A DNA stretch of 64,000 nucleotides, taken from positions 4,548,001 to 4,612,000 of the forward strand of contig NZ_LT629775.1 of assembly GCF_900105395.1 (NCBI RefSeq), given 5' to 3'. Shown here piece after piece: positions 9,189-16,766 of the stretch. Numbering within the stretch: position 1 is the stretch's first letter; every line of letters begins with the position of its first letter. A model generated the notes under the pieces. The model saw only the letters and a list, made by a program, of their open reading frames with translations. It did not search any database and was not told the DNA's origin. Source of the stretch: Streptomyces sp. TLI_053. GTDB lineage: Bacteria; Actinomycetota; Actinomycetes; Streptomycetales; Streptomycetaceae. A program made the translations under genes and the position numbers.

Positions 9189-9381
9189 CGGGAGAGCCCT
9201 TTCGGTTTCGGTCGTCGAACTGCGAACCTACACGGCCGCCGCTCGACCCCCGCTTCCCGTTCGGACCCGCTCTTCCGCTCCGGCCCGCCCACCTGTCCGG
9301 CGTCCGGTCCACGCATCCGACGGTTCGCGCACCCGTCGGTCGACGCACCCGCTGTGCGGCGCCGTGCGCCGACCGGTGCGC

Positions 9382-9798
9382 TCAGACGGCGAGTACGTCC
9401 GCCGAGACCGGCCAGCTCATCCGGATCAGACCGCCGCCGGCCCCGGTGGTGACCTCCAGGTCCTCGACCAGACCGGTGAGCACGGCGAGGCCCAGGGTGT
9501 CCTCGTCCGGGTCGGCGCCGTCCGCCGCCGTGGCCGGGACGGTGTCGAGGCCCGCTTCGTCCTCGACCTCGATGAGGAAACGCTTCTCCTGGTCGACCAA
9601 CGCGACGCGCACCGCGCCGGTCACCCCACCGCGGCGGTGCAGACCGACCGCGCGCGAGCACGCCTCGCCGACGGCGAGGCGCACCTCGTCGAGCACCGAC
9701 TCGTCGACCCCCGCCCGTCTGGCCACTGCCGCGGCCACCAGCCGGGCCGTCCGCACGTGCTCGGGGAGCGCGCTGAATCGAAGTTCGACGGTTGCCAT
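9382..9798 (-). CDS. RsbW-like ATP-binding anti-sigma factor, BldG partner
   Basis: This 138-aa protein starts at ATG 9798 (MATVELRFSALPEHVRTAR). It has the GHKL/histidine-kinase-like fold of RsbW anti-sigma factors: N-box VLDEVRLAVGEACSRAV near residues 36-52 and a short DTLGLAVLTGLVEDL segment near the C-terminus in place of a full G1/G2 lid. Such proteins bind a sigma factor or a STAS anti-sigma-factor antagonist and phosphorylate the antagonist. It lies 185 bp downstream of bldG on the same strand, the arrangement known for S. coelicolor bldG and SCO3548. It is therefore the likely direct kinase or partner of BldG in differentiation and stress signalling. Confidence 0.9.
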   Translation of the reverse strand: MATVELRFSALPEHVRTARLVAAAVARRAGVDESVLDEVRLAVGEACSRAVGLHRRGGVTGAVRVALVDQEKRFLIEVEDEAGLDTVPATAADGADPDEDTLGLAVLTGLVEDLEVTTGAGGGLIRMSWPVSADVLAV

Positions 9799-9983
9799 CT
9801 CTTCCCCCTCGGGGTGTTCCGACCGAGGCCGGACACACGGCCCCGGTCGCTGCGGGCCGGCAACGGCCGGTCCGAGGACGGCCGGACGAGCCGGGGCCGT
9901 GCGGCCCCGGGCGTCCGGACGCATGAGGATCGGACGGGCCGGCCACGGAGGACCGGCCCGGTCCGGTCGATCGGGTCGACTGA

Positions 9984-10325
9984 TCAGTCGGTCGCCTGGA
10001 CCGCGTCCTCGACCGAGGTGTGGATCGGGAACACCTTGGTCAGACCGGTGATCCGGAAGATCTTCAGAATGCGCTCCTGGTTGCACACCAGGCGCAGCGA
10101 GCCCTCGTGAGCACGCACCCGCTTCAGCCCGCCCACCAGCACACCGAGGCCGGTGGAGTCCAGGAAGTCCACGCCCTCCATGTCGACGACGAGGTGGTAG
10201 CTGCCGTCGTTGACGAGCTCGACCAGCTGCTCGCGCAGCTTGGGGGCGGTGTACACATCGATCTCGCCGCCAACCTCGACGACCGTGCGGTCGCCGACTG
10301 TACGGGTCGACAGGGACAGGTCCAC
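9984..10325 (-). CDS. bldG: Anti-anti-sigma factor BldG
   Basis: The 113-aa STAS-domain protein starts at GTG 10325 (VDLSLSTRTVGDRTVVEVGG) with GGAGG 4 nt upstream. The phosphoacceptor motif DFLDSTGLGVL places the serine at residue 57, the site known to be phosphorylated in S. coelicolor BldG. From memory the sequence is nearly identical to that protein, differing mainly near the C-terminus (SVEDAVQATD). BldG is needed for aerial hyphae and antibiotic production and acts by releasing sigma factors from anti-sigma factors. The anti-sigma gene follows downstream and the helicase gene is divergent. Confidence 0.97.
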   Translation of the reverse strand: MDLSLSTRTVGDRTVVEVGGEIDVYTAPKLREQLVELVNDGSYHLVVDMEGVDFLDSTGLGVLVGGLKRVRAHEGSLRLVCNQERILKIFRITGLTKVFPIHTSVEDAVQATD

Positions 10326-10529
10326 GGAACCTCCAGCACCTTGCCTTGCTACGTCATTGCGATCCTCGGCCGGACGGCCGTCACCGCATGGTCGCGAACC
10401 CCGGGCACACCCAGCGAATGCGTGGCAAGCCTCGGCGCTGCGACCCCCGGCCGTACGGCCGTCACGGCCACATTCAACCACCTGTGACCATGACCGCACG
10501 ATGGCTTAGGACGATTCTCCGTCACGCCG

Positions 10530-13034
10530 GTGACACACTGGGTCCTCATGCCGCCGCGTCACAGCCTGCCCGAGGCACTGCTCATGACCCTGTCCACCGC
10601 CCGGGGGCGGTCGGACCGGCTCACCCATACGGAGCACCTTCCCGCCCGGCCCGCCCGTTATGCGCCGTGGCCCGACTGGATCCGGCCCGAGATCGCCTCG
10701 GCCGCCCGGGAGACGGGGGTCCAGCAGCCCTGGGCCCACCAGGCGGAGGCGATGAATCTGGCCAAATCCGGTCAATCTGTGGTGATCGCCACAGGAACCG
10801 CCTCGGGCAAGTCGCTCGGATACCTGGCGCCGGTGCTGTCCGACCTGTTGGACGGCACCGAGGCACGCAACGGCCGGGGCGCGACCGCGCTCTACCTCGC
10901 CCCCACCAAGGCACTCGCCGCCGACCAGCGCCGCCGGGCCGCGGAACTCGCCCCGCCCCGCGTCCGGGCCGCCCTCTACGACGGCGACACCCCGCCCGAG
11001 GAACGCGAGTGGGTCCGCCAGTACGCCTCCTACGTCCTCACCAATCCCGACATGCTGCACCGGGGCGTCCTGCCCGCGCACGCCCGCTGGTCCTCCTTCC
11101 TCAAGACGCTCCGCTATGTCGTGATCGACGAGTGCCACAGCTACCGCGGTGTGTTCGGCTCGCACGTGGCCCAGGTGCTGCGCCGGCTGCGACGGATCTG
11201 TGCCCGTTACGGCTCCTCCCCGGTCTTCCTGCTCGCCTCCGCCACCACCGCCGACCCCGCCGTCACCGCCCGCCGGCTGACCGGTCTGCCCGCCGCCGCG
11301 GTCACCGACGACGCCTCCCCGCGCGGCCCGATGGTCTTCGGACTGTGGGAACCACCCCTCACCGAGAACGTCGGCGAGCAGGGTGCGCCGGTCCGCCGGA
11401 CCGCCACCGCCGAGGCCGCCCACCTGCTGACCGACCTGGTCGAGCGGGAGACCCGCACCGTCGTCTTCGTGCGCTCCCGGCGGGCCGCCGAACTCGTCGC
11501 GCTCCAGACCCAGGACCAGCTGGGCCGCCCGCTCGCCGACCGGGTCGCCGCGTACCGCGGCGGCTACCTCGCCGACGAGCGCCGGACCCTGGAGCGCGAA
11601 CTCCACTCCGGCCGACTGCTCGGCCTCGCCTCCACCTCCGCCCTCGAACTCGGGGTCGACATCTCCGGCCTGGACGCCGTCCTGATGGCCGGCTACCCGG
11701 GCACCAGGGCCTCGCTCTGGCAGCAGGCCGGCCGGGCCGGGCGGGAGGCCCAGGGCGCGCTCGCCGTCCTGATCGCCCGGGACGACCCGCTGGACACCTA
11801 CCTCGTGCACCACCCGGAGGCGCTGTTCGCCACCCCGGTCGAGGCGACCGTGCTCGACCCGGACAACCCGCACGTACTGGCGCCGCACCTGTGCGCCGCC
11901 GCCGCCGAGCTGCCGCTCACCGACACCGATCTGGAGCTGTTCGGTCCGTCGGCCGCTCCGCTGCTGCCGGTGCTGGAGCGGCGCGGGCTGCTCCGCCGGC
12001 GCGGCGAGGCCTGGTACTGGACCCGCCGCGAGCGGGCCGCCGACGCCGTCGACCTGCGGGGCAGCGGCGGCAGCCCGGTGCAGATCGTCGAGGCGCCGAC
12101 CGGCCGACTGCTCGGCACCGTGGACGCCTCGGCCGCCCACACCACCGTGCACACCGGGGCCGTCCACCTCCACCGCGGCCGGACCTACCTCGTCCGGGAC
12201 TTCGACCTGGAGAACTCGGTCGCCCTGGTCGAGCCCGCCGACCCGCCCTACACGACCTCCGCCAGGGACATCACCTCCATCTCCGTCCTCTCCACCGACA
12301 CCACCGTCGACTGGGGCGAGGGCCGGCTCTGCTTCGGTTCGGTGGAGGTGGTCAACCAGGTGGTCGGCTACCTCCGCAAGCGGATCTCCACCGGGGAGAT
12401 CATGGGCGAGAGCAAGCTCGACCTGCCGCCCCGCACCCTGCGCACCCGGGCCGTCTGGTGGTCCGTCACCGAGGACCAGCTGATCGACGCGGACATCCCG
12501 CCCGACCGACTGCCCGGCGCCGCCCACGCCGCCGAGCACGCCTCGATCGGCCTGCTCCCGCTCTTCGCCACCTGTGACCGCTGGGACATCGGTGGTGTCT
12601 CGGTGCCACTGCACCCCGACACCGGGCTGCCCACCGTGTTCGTCTACGACGGCCACCCCGGCGGGGCCGGCTTCGCCGAACGAGGCTTCCGCCGGGCCGT
12701 GCAGTGGCTGACCGCCACCCGGGAGGCGATCGCCGCCTGCGAGTGCGAGCGCGGCTGCCCGTCCTGCGTCCAGTCGCCCAAGTGCGGCAACGGGAACGAC
12801 CCGCTGGACAAGGCCGCCGCCGTCCGGCTGCTGGACGTCCTGCTCACCGGCGCTCCCGGAACGCCCGGGGCAGCGGCGGACGATGCAGAGGGCGCGGAGG
12901 GCGCGGAGGACGCCGAGGACGCCAGGACGGCGGAGGCGGCGGACGCGGCAGCAGAGGTCGAAGCGGCGACGGAAGCGGCGGAAGCCGAGGCGGCCGACGG
13001 ATCCACCGGGTCAACCGAGCGACCGGCCGAATGA
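10530..13034 (+). CDS. DEAD/DEAH helicase with C-terminal DUF1998 cysteine cluster (YprA/MrfA-like)
   Basis: This 834-aa superfamily 2 helicase has Walker A TGTASGKS at 88-95, Walker B DECH at 200-203, motif III SATTAD, and motif VI QQAGRAGR. The C-terminus carries CECERGCPSCVQSPKC (Cys737, 739, 743, 746, 752), the DUF1998/MZB metal-binding cluster of the MrfA/Hrq1 helicases. MrfA in Bacillus repairs mitomycin C damage by nucleotide excision, so a DNA-repair role is inferred. The last 55 residues are an acidic Glu/Ala-rich tail. The start could also be ATG 10548 (MPPRHS) or ATG 10587 (MTLSTARG); I kept the first because no ribosome binding site decides it. The gene is divergent from bldG and convergent with the Tad operon. 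Confidence 0.92.
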   Translation: MTHWVLMPPRHSLPEALLMTLSTARGRSDRLTHTEHLPARPARYAPWPDWIRPEIASAARETGVQQPWAHQAEAMNLAKSGQSVVIATGTASGKSLGYLAPVLSDLLDGTEARNGRGATALYLAPTKALAADQRRRAAELAPPRVRAALYDGDTPPEEREWVRQYASYVLTNPDMLHRGVLPAHARWSSFLKTLRYVVIDECHSYRGVFGSHVAQVLRRLRRICARYGSSPVFLLASATTADPAVTARRLTGLPAAAVTDDASPRGPMVFGLWEPPLTENVGEQGAPVRRTATAEAAHLLTDLVERETRTVVFVRSRRAAELVALQTQDQLGRPLADRVAAYRGGYLADERRTLERELHSGRLLGLASTSALELGVDISGLDAVLMAGYPGTRASLWQQAGRAGREAQGALAVLIARDDPLDTYLVHHPEALFATPVEATVLDPDNPHVLAPHLCAAAAELPLTDTDLELFGPSAAPLLPVLERRGLLRRRGEAWYWTRRERAADAVDLRGSGGSPVQIVEAPTGRLLGTVDASAAHTTVHTGAVHLHRGRTYLVRDFDLENSVALVEPADPPYTTSARDITSISVLSTDTTVDWGEGRLCFGSVEVVNQVVGYLRKRISTGEIMGESKLDLPPRTLRTRAVWWSVTEDQLIDADIPPDRLPGAAHAAEHASIGLLPLFATCDRWDIGGVSVPLHPDTGLPTVFVYDGHPGGAGFAERGFRRAVQWLTATREAIAACECERGCPSCVQSPKCGNGNDPLDKAAAVRLLDVLLTGAPGTPGAAADDAEGAEGAEDAEDARTAEAADAAAEVEAATEAAEAEAADGSTGSTERPAE

Positions 13035-13045
13035 CCGCCCGGGGC

Positions 13046-13489
13046 TCACCGGCCGGCTCCGGCCGGACCGGCCTCGCCCAGGGCGACCCGCGCCTCCTCG
13101 TCCGCAGGCAGGACCGCGGCCCGGAGCGGTCCGGCGCGGGACCGGGCCCGGGCAGGACCGACCGGCAGCCGCACCGGCAGCCCCGTGACCGGCACCTCCG
13201 CCACCACCTCCACGGCGTCCGCCGGGAGGTCGGCCGCGCAGAAGACCACCGCGGCCGACTGCGCCGCTGCCACGGCCCTCGCCCGGGCGCAGCCACCGTC
13301 CGTGTCCACCAGGATCCGGTCGGCCGCCGCCAGCGCGGCCAGGTCGGCGGCGGACTCCGCGCGGTGGCGGGCGCCGACCACCACGCCCAAGGACAGCGCG
13401 GCGGTGAACGCCACACCGCCGAGCAGCACACCGGCCAGCAGCCAGACCGTCGCCGAGCCGGTGTCCGACCGCTGCGCACGAAGCCTCAC
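13046..13489 (-). CDS. TadE/TadG-like pseudopilin, last gene of the Tad operon
   Basis: This 147-aa protein starts at GTG 13489, overlapping the stop of the preceding tadE by GTGA. The N-terminus VRLRAQRSDTGSATVWLLAG leads into one membrane helix (about 12-35). The RAESAADLAALAAADR stretch after it is typical of the TadG-like/Rv3654c-type family. Unlike classical TadE it lacks Glu at +5 after the Gly. Two cysteines (about 66 and 81) could form an extracellular disulfide. It is probably a minor pilin or assembly component of the Tad machine. Confidence 0.75.
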   Translation of the reverse strand: MRLRAQRSDTGSATVWLLAGVLLGGVAFTAALSLGVVVGARHRAESAADLAALAAADRILVDTDGGCARARAVAAAQSAAVVFCAADLPADAVEVVAEVPVTGLPVRLPVGPARARSRAGPLRAAVLPADEEARVALGEAGPAGAGR

Positions 13490-13971
13490 CCCGCCCACGC
13501 ACCACCGCCTCCCTCCGCTCCTCGCAGGGTGTCCTCCCTGGCCGCGACCGCCGTGGCGCTCACCCGCACCGCGAGCACCTCCGCGAAGCGGCCCGGCGCC
13601 CCGTACGGCGCGTCCACGGTGACCCGGACGGTGTCGGGCGCCAGGTCGACCAGGACCGCCGCCCCGGGCGGAGCCACCGCCCGCGCCACCCCGGCGGCAT
13701 CGACCTCCCCACGCGCGGCCGCCCTGGCTCCCGCGCGTGCCGCGTCGACACAGCGGAGTTGGGCGGCTGCCGCGAGGACGGCCCAGACCAGCAGCGCGGC
13801 CAGCAGCACCAGCGCCGGCAGCGCGACGGCGGTCTCGGCGGTGACGAACCCGGCGTCGCCGCGCCGCCGCCACCTCGGCGGAATCGGCGGCACCGTCGGA
13901 ATCGGCGGAATCGGCGGCATCGCCCCCGGGGACGATCCCGGGGACGATCCCGACGACGGGTCAGGTCGCAT
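13486..13971 (-). CDS. tadE: TadE-family pseudopilin
   Basis: This 161-aa protein has a Pro/Gly/Ser-rich cytoplasmic leader, then GDAGFVTAETAVALPALVLL, a prepilin-peptidase-like site (G before FVTAE, Glu at +5) followed by a hydrophobic helix at about 41-70. CVDAARAGARAAARGE comes next, the conserved TadE segment. The rest is a beta-rich extracytoplasmic domain. Its start ATG 13971 overlaps the end of the DUF4244 gene by 11 nt, and its stop overlaps the next GTG start, so translation is coupled. The long leader contains PPIPPIPTVPPIPP repeats. Confidence 0.82.
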   Translation of the reverse strand: MRPDPSSGSSPGSSPGAMPPIPPIPTVPPIPPRWRRRGDAGFVTAETAVALPALVLLAALLVWAVLAAAAQLRCVDAARAGARAAARGEVDAAGVARAVAPPGAAVLVDLAPDTVRVTVDAPYGAPGRFAEVLAVRVSATAVAAREDTLRGAEGGGGAWAG

Positions 13972-14305
13972 GGAGCGCCCGGTCCAGGGCGGCCTGCAGC
14001 GCCTCCATCACCGCCGCACTGGTCGCCACCTTGTAGAGCGCGGCCGCCACGGCACACGCCGCGAGCGTGCCGACCGCGTACTCCGACGTGGTCATTCCCG
14101 CGTCCGGACCGCCGAGCCCGATCCGGCCGCGCCGCCGAACCGCACGTCGAACCACGAGCCGGACCGGGAACGGGGCCGGGAACCGGGCCGAGTACCGGCT
14201 CCGGACCACCGGCCTCCCTGCCGGGCGCCCCAGCCCCGGACCCGCACCCGCACCCGCACCCGCACCCGCACCCGCACCCGCCACGGGACCGATCGCCAGG
14301 TTCAT
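13961..14305 (-). CDS. DUF4244 protein, probable Flp-type prepilin
   Basis: This 114-aa protein starts at ATG 14305 with an excellent AAAGGAGG ribosome binding site. The C-terminal 44 residues read GMTTSEYAVGTLAACAVAAA and onward. This is a Flp prepilin signature: Gly, then Met as +1, with Glu at +5 and Tyr at +6, followed by a hydrophobic helix. DUF4244 proteins are therefore the likely pilin subunit of this Tad system. About 70 residues precede the cleavage site, far longer than ordinary Flp leaders; they consist of a Gly-Ala repeat and an Arg-rich segment. The strong ribosome binding site compared with the rest of the operon fits a protein needed in high copy. Confidence 0.8.
   Translation of the reverse strand: MNLAIGPVAGAGAGAGAGAGAGPGLGRPAGRPVVRSRYSARFPAPFPVRLVVRRAVRRRGRIGLGGPDAGMTTSEYAVGTLAACAVAAALYKVATSAAVMEALQAALDRALHAT
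14241..14282. repeat. Seven hexanucleotide repeats inside the DUF4244 gene
   Basis: CCCGCA is repeated six times, followed by one CCCGCC copy, and encodes the alternating Gly-Ala run near the N-terminus of the prepilin. Slippage would change the leader length by two residues per unit without a frameshift. Confidence 0.9.
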
Positions 14306-14320
14306 GAGTTTCCTCCTTTG

Positions 14321-14334
14321 TTCGAAGCTTCGAA
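14321..14334. promoter_or_regulatory. Perfect 14-bp palindrome before the prepilin gene
   Basis: TTCGAAGCTTCGAA lies 15 bp upstream of the DUF4244 start, immediately before its ribosome binding site. It could be an operator or a leader hairpin. It does not fit the actinobacterial LexA box (GAAC-N4-GTTC). Confidence 0.5.
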
Positions 14335-14406
14335 TCCGACAAGAGACCGCCGCACCGACGACCGGCGCCGATCGATCGGCGGGCGGTCCCGCAAACGGTC
14401 GATGTG

Positions 14407-15225
14407 TCACATCGACTGCGAGAAACGCGTGCTGAGCCCCACCACCACCGGGACAACGCCGATCAGGACGAACGCCGGCAGGAAGCACAGCCCGAGCGGC
14501 GCCGTCGCCAGCACTCCCGCCCGTCTGACCCGGGCGTGCGCCGCCCGGACGGCCTCCGCCCGTTGGCCGCTCGCCAACCCGGCGAGCGCCGTTGCCGCCG
14601 GGGCGCCGCTCAGGCTCGTCCGGACCAGGCAGCGGGCCAGCGGCGCGAGCGGCGGATGCTCCTCCCCGAGCCGGTGCCAGCAGAGCTCCGGGGGCGCCCC
14701 CAGGGCCAGTTCGGCGGCCGTGGACAGCAGCCGGGGCCCCATCGGGGCACCCACGCTCGCGCCCACCGCCGCGACGGCCGCCGCCGGCGAGGCGGCCGAA
14801 CCGAGGCAGGCCGCCAGAAGTTCGGCGGTGAGCGGCAGCTGCCGCAGCAGCCGTGCCTCGTCCAGTTCGGCCCGCCGCTCCGCCGGCGACCTCGCCCGGG
14901 GCAGCCACCGGTGCACCCCGGCCGCCAGCAGTCCGCCTGTCACCAGACCCGCGGCGCCGCCCAGGAAGACCGCCGCTCCGAAGCCGGCGCCCAGCGCCAT
15001 CGCTGCCCGTCGGACCTGCCCCGGCAGGGCAGGACTCCCCTGTGCCGTCCGCCGCCGCGCCCTCCGACGGGCCCGCTGTCGGCGCGACCGCTCCTCCCCG
15101 CCCAGCAGGGCGGCCGCCCTCCGGCGCGCACGCCACCGGCGCCGGGCCCGGCCTCCGGCCGTCGCTCCCACCAGCACCGCCGCGGCGCACATCGCGGCCG
15201 CCACGTGCTCGGTCACCCACTCCAT
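14407..15225 (-). CDS. tadC: Type II secretion F-domain protein TadC
   Basis: This 272-aa protein starts at ATG 15225 (MEWVTEHVAAAMC) with GGAGAGG 7 nt upstream. Upstream in-frame codons are low-complexity and rejected. Membrane helices lie near 8-24, 80-105 and the C-terminus (LATAPLGLCFLPAFVLIGVV). The cytoplasmic T2SSF region includes LLRQLPLTAELLAACLGSA and ALAGLASGQRAEAVRAAHAR. TadC and TadB form the inner-membrane platform that couples the CpaF ATPase to pilus assembly. Confidence 0.85.
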   Translation of the reverse strand: MEWVTEHVAAAMCAAAVLVGATAGGRARRRWRARRRAAALLGGEERSRRQRARRRARRRTAQGSPALPGQVRRAAMALGAGFGAAVFLGGAAGLVTGGLLAAGVHRWLPRARSPAERRAELDEARLLRQLPLTAELLAACLGSAASPAAAVAAVGASVGAPMGPRLLSTAAELALGAPPELCWHRLGEEHPPLAPLARCLVRTSLSGAPAATALAGLASGQRAEAVRAAHARVRRAGVLATAPLGLCFLPAFVLIGVVPVVVGLSTRFSQSM

Positions 15226-15332
15226 CCGTGCCTCTCCTGCTCGGCTCCCTCCTGCGCGCCCACCGCTGCGGCCGCCCGCACAGGCCGGTCCCGGCTCCGG
15301 CGGCACCACGGACGCCCGACCCACCGCACGGG

Positions 15333-16655
15333 TCACCACGGCAGTACCTCCCGCCGGAACGCCCCGCTCGGCCGCGCGGGGCCGGACCGGGTGCGGGCCC
15401 GGATCCGGGTGATCCCGCACCGCCACTCCTCGCATCCGTCGACGCCGCCCCTTCTCGGCTCATGACTCGACCCGTGGCCCGACCCGTGGCCCGACCCGTG
15501 ACCCGACTCGTCGCCCGACTCATGGCCTTGGGCGGCCACCGGCGCCCCGGCGGCGGCAGCCCCGACGATCCGGGTCGTCCACACCAGGCCCAGCCCCTCC
15601 AGGACCGCGCCCACCACCAAGGAGGCCAGCCCGGCCGGTGTGTGGAGCAACACCTCCAGCGGCCGGGCGCCGAGTGCCGCGCCGAGCAGCAGCCCCGCCA
15701 GCGGGAGGGCGGCCAGGACCGCGATCGTGGTGCGCGGCGCGGCGAGTTCGCCGGCGATCTCCTCCGCCAGCACCCGCTCGACGCGCAGCGCCTCGGCCAC
15801 CCCGTCCAGCCCGGCCGCCAGACCCGAACCACCGGCGGAGGCGACCTCCCAGCAGGCGGCCACCGCCGCCGCCCCGCTCCCGCCCGGCCGTTCGGCGAGC
15901 AGCCGGAACGCCGCCGGGACGTCCGCGCCGTACCGGCCGGCCGCGAGCCGTGCGACCGGCTCGGCACCGATCCGCTCCAGCACCGACCGGTCGGCCGCGA
16001 TCCTCGTGGTCACCAGGTGGAGCGCCTGCTCGGGTGTCGCCCCGCCGCGCAACTCGCCCGCCAGCCCGGCACACAGCTCCACCACGGCGGCCGACCGGTA
16101 CCTCGCCTCGGCCGCCGCGGCACGGCGCGAGCGCCACCTTCGGACCGGCAGGACGGCCGCGAGCGCCGCCAGCACCGGGACGGGCGAGGCCGTCGCCCAC
16201 CCCACCGCCGACCCGCCGGGCAGGAGCAGGAGTTCCGGCGCCCGCCGAACAGCCCGCCAGGGACCGCCCGACCACCGCAGGGCCGCCGCCACCGGTCGCG
16301 CCACCGCACGGCGCTCGCCGTCGTCGGCACGCCGCCCTCTCCCGCTCGCGCCTCTCCCGCCGGAGCCGCCCGGGGCCCCGGTCAGCACCGCGCCGGCCCG
16401 ACGAACACCCGCCCACTGCCGCTGCAGCCGGCACCACCCCGCCACCGCGCCGACGGCCAGCAGCAGCCACCACCCCAGCACAGTCCCGTACAGCTCCACG
16501 GTCTTCGCCCACCTCCTCGTCCCGATCACCGCATCCACCACCTCGCCGGCCACCACGTCCACCGACAGGCCGGCCGGGCCGGCCGCGACACCGGCACCAG
16601 GACGGACCGCGACCACCACCGCAACCTCCCCGACCGCCCCGGCTACCCCGACCAC
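15333..16655 (-). CDS. tadB: Type II secretion F-domain protein TadB (5' end uncertain)
   Basis: The frame opens at GTG 16655 and gives 440 aa. A membrane helix VELYGTVLGWWLLLAVGAVA lies at about 53-72, then a soluble T2SSF domain (ELCAGLAGELRGGATPEQAL, LAEEIAGELAAPRTT), then two C-terminal helices. The last 70 residues are odd: repeated GHGS units followed by an Arg-rich tail. The start is doubtful. cpaF ends with a TGA that overlaps a GTG at 16770, but the frame from that GTG encodes only about 30 plausible residues (VTAGPAEGVFLLTLCGCAGG and onward, hydrophobic) before turning into Gly/Arg-rich nonsense, while the TadB frame begins 115 bp later. A true frameshift or a base-calling error near 16660-16690 would join them. 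Confidence 0.75.
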   Translation of the reverse strand: MVGVAGAVGEVAVVVAVRPGAGVAAGPAGLSVDVVAGEVVDAVIGTRRWAKTVELYGTVLGWWLLLAVGAVAGWCRLQRQWAGVRRAGAVLTGAPGGSGGRGASGRGRRADDGERRAVARPVAAALRWSGGPWRAVRRAPELLLLPGGSAVGWATASPVPVLAALAAVLPVRRWRSRRAAAAEARYRSAAVVELCAGLAGELRGGATPEQALHLVTTRIAADRSVLERIGAEPVARLAAGRYGADVPAAFRLLAERPGGSGAAAVAACWEVASAGGSGLAAGLDGVAEALRVERVLAEEIAGELAAPRTTIAVLAALPLAGLLLGAALGARPLEVLLHTPAGLASLVVGAVLEGLGLVWTTRIVGAAAAGAPVAAQGHESGDESGHGSGHGSGHGSSHEPRRGGVDGCEEWRCGITRIRARTRSGPARPSGAFRREVLPW

Positions 16656-16766
16656 CGGCCGTCCCCCGTCGGCTCCTCCGGCCGCTCCCCGACCGGAGGA
16701 GCAGCACCGCGCCGCCCGCGCACCCGCACAGCGTCAGCAGGAACACCCCCTCCGCCGGGCCCGCCG

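Noticed and set aside
14321..14334. LexA (SOS) box before the pilin gene
   Set aside because: TTCGAAGCTTCGAA is palindromic but does not contain GAAC-N4-GTTC.
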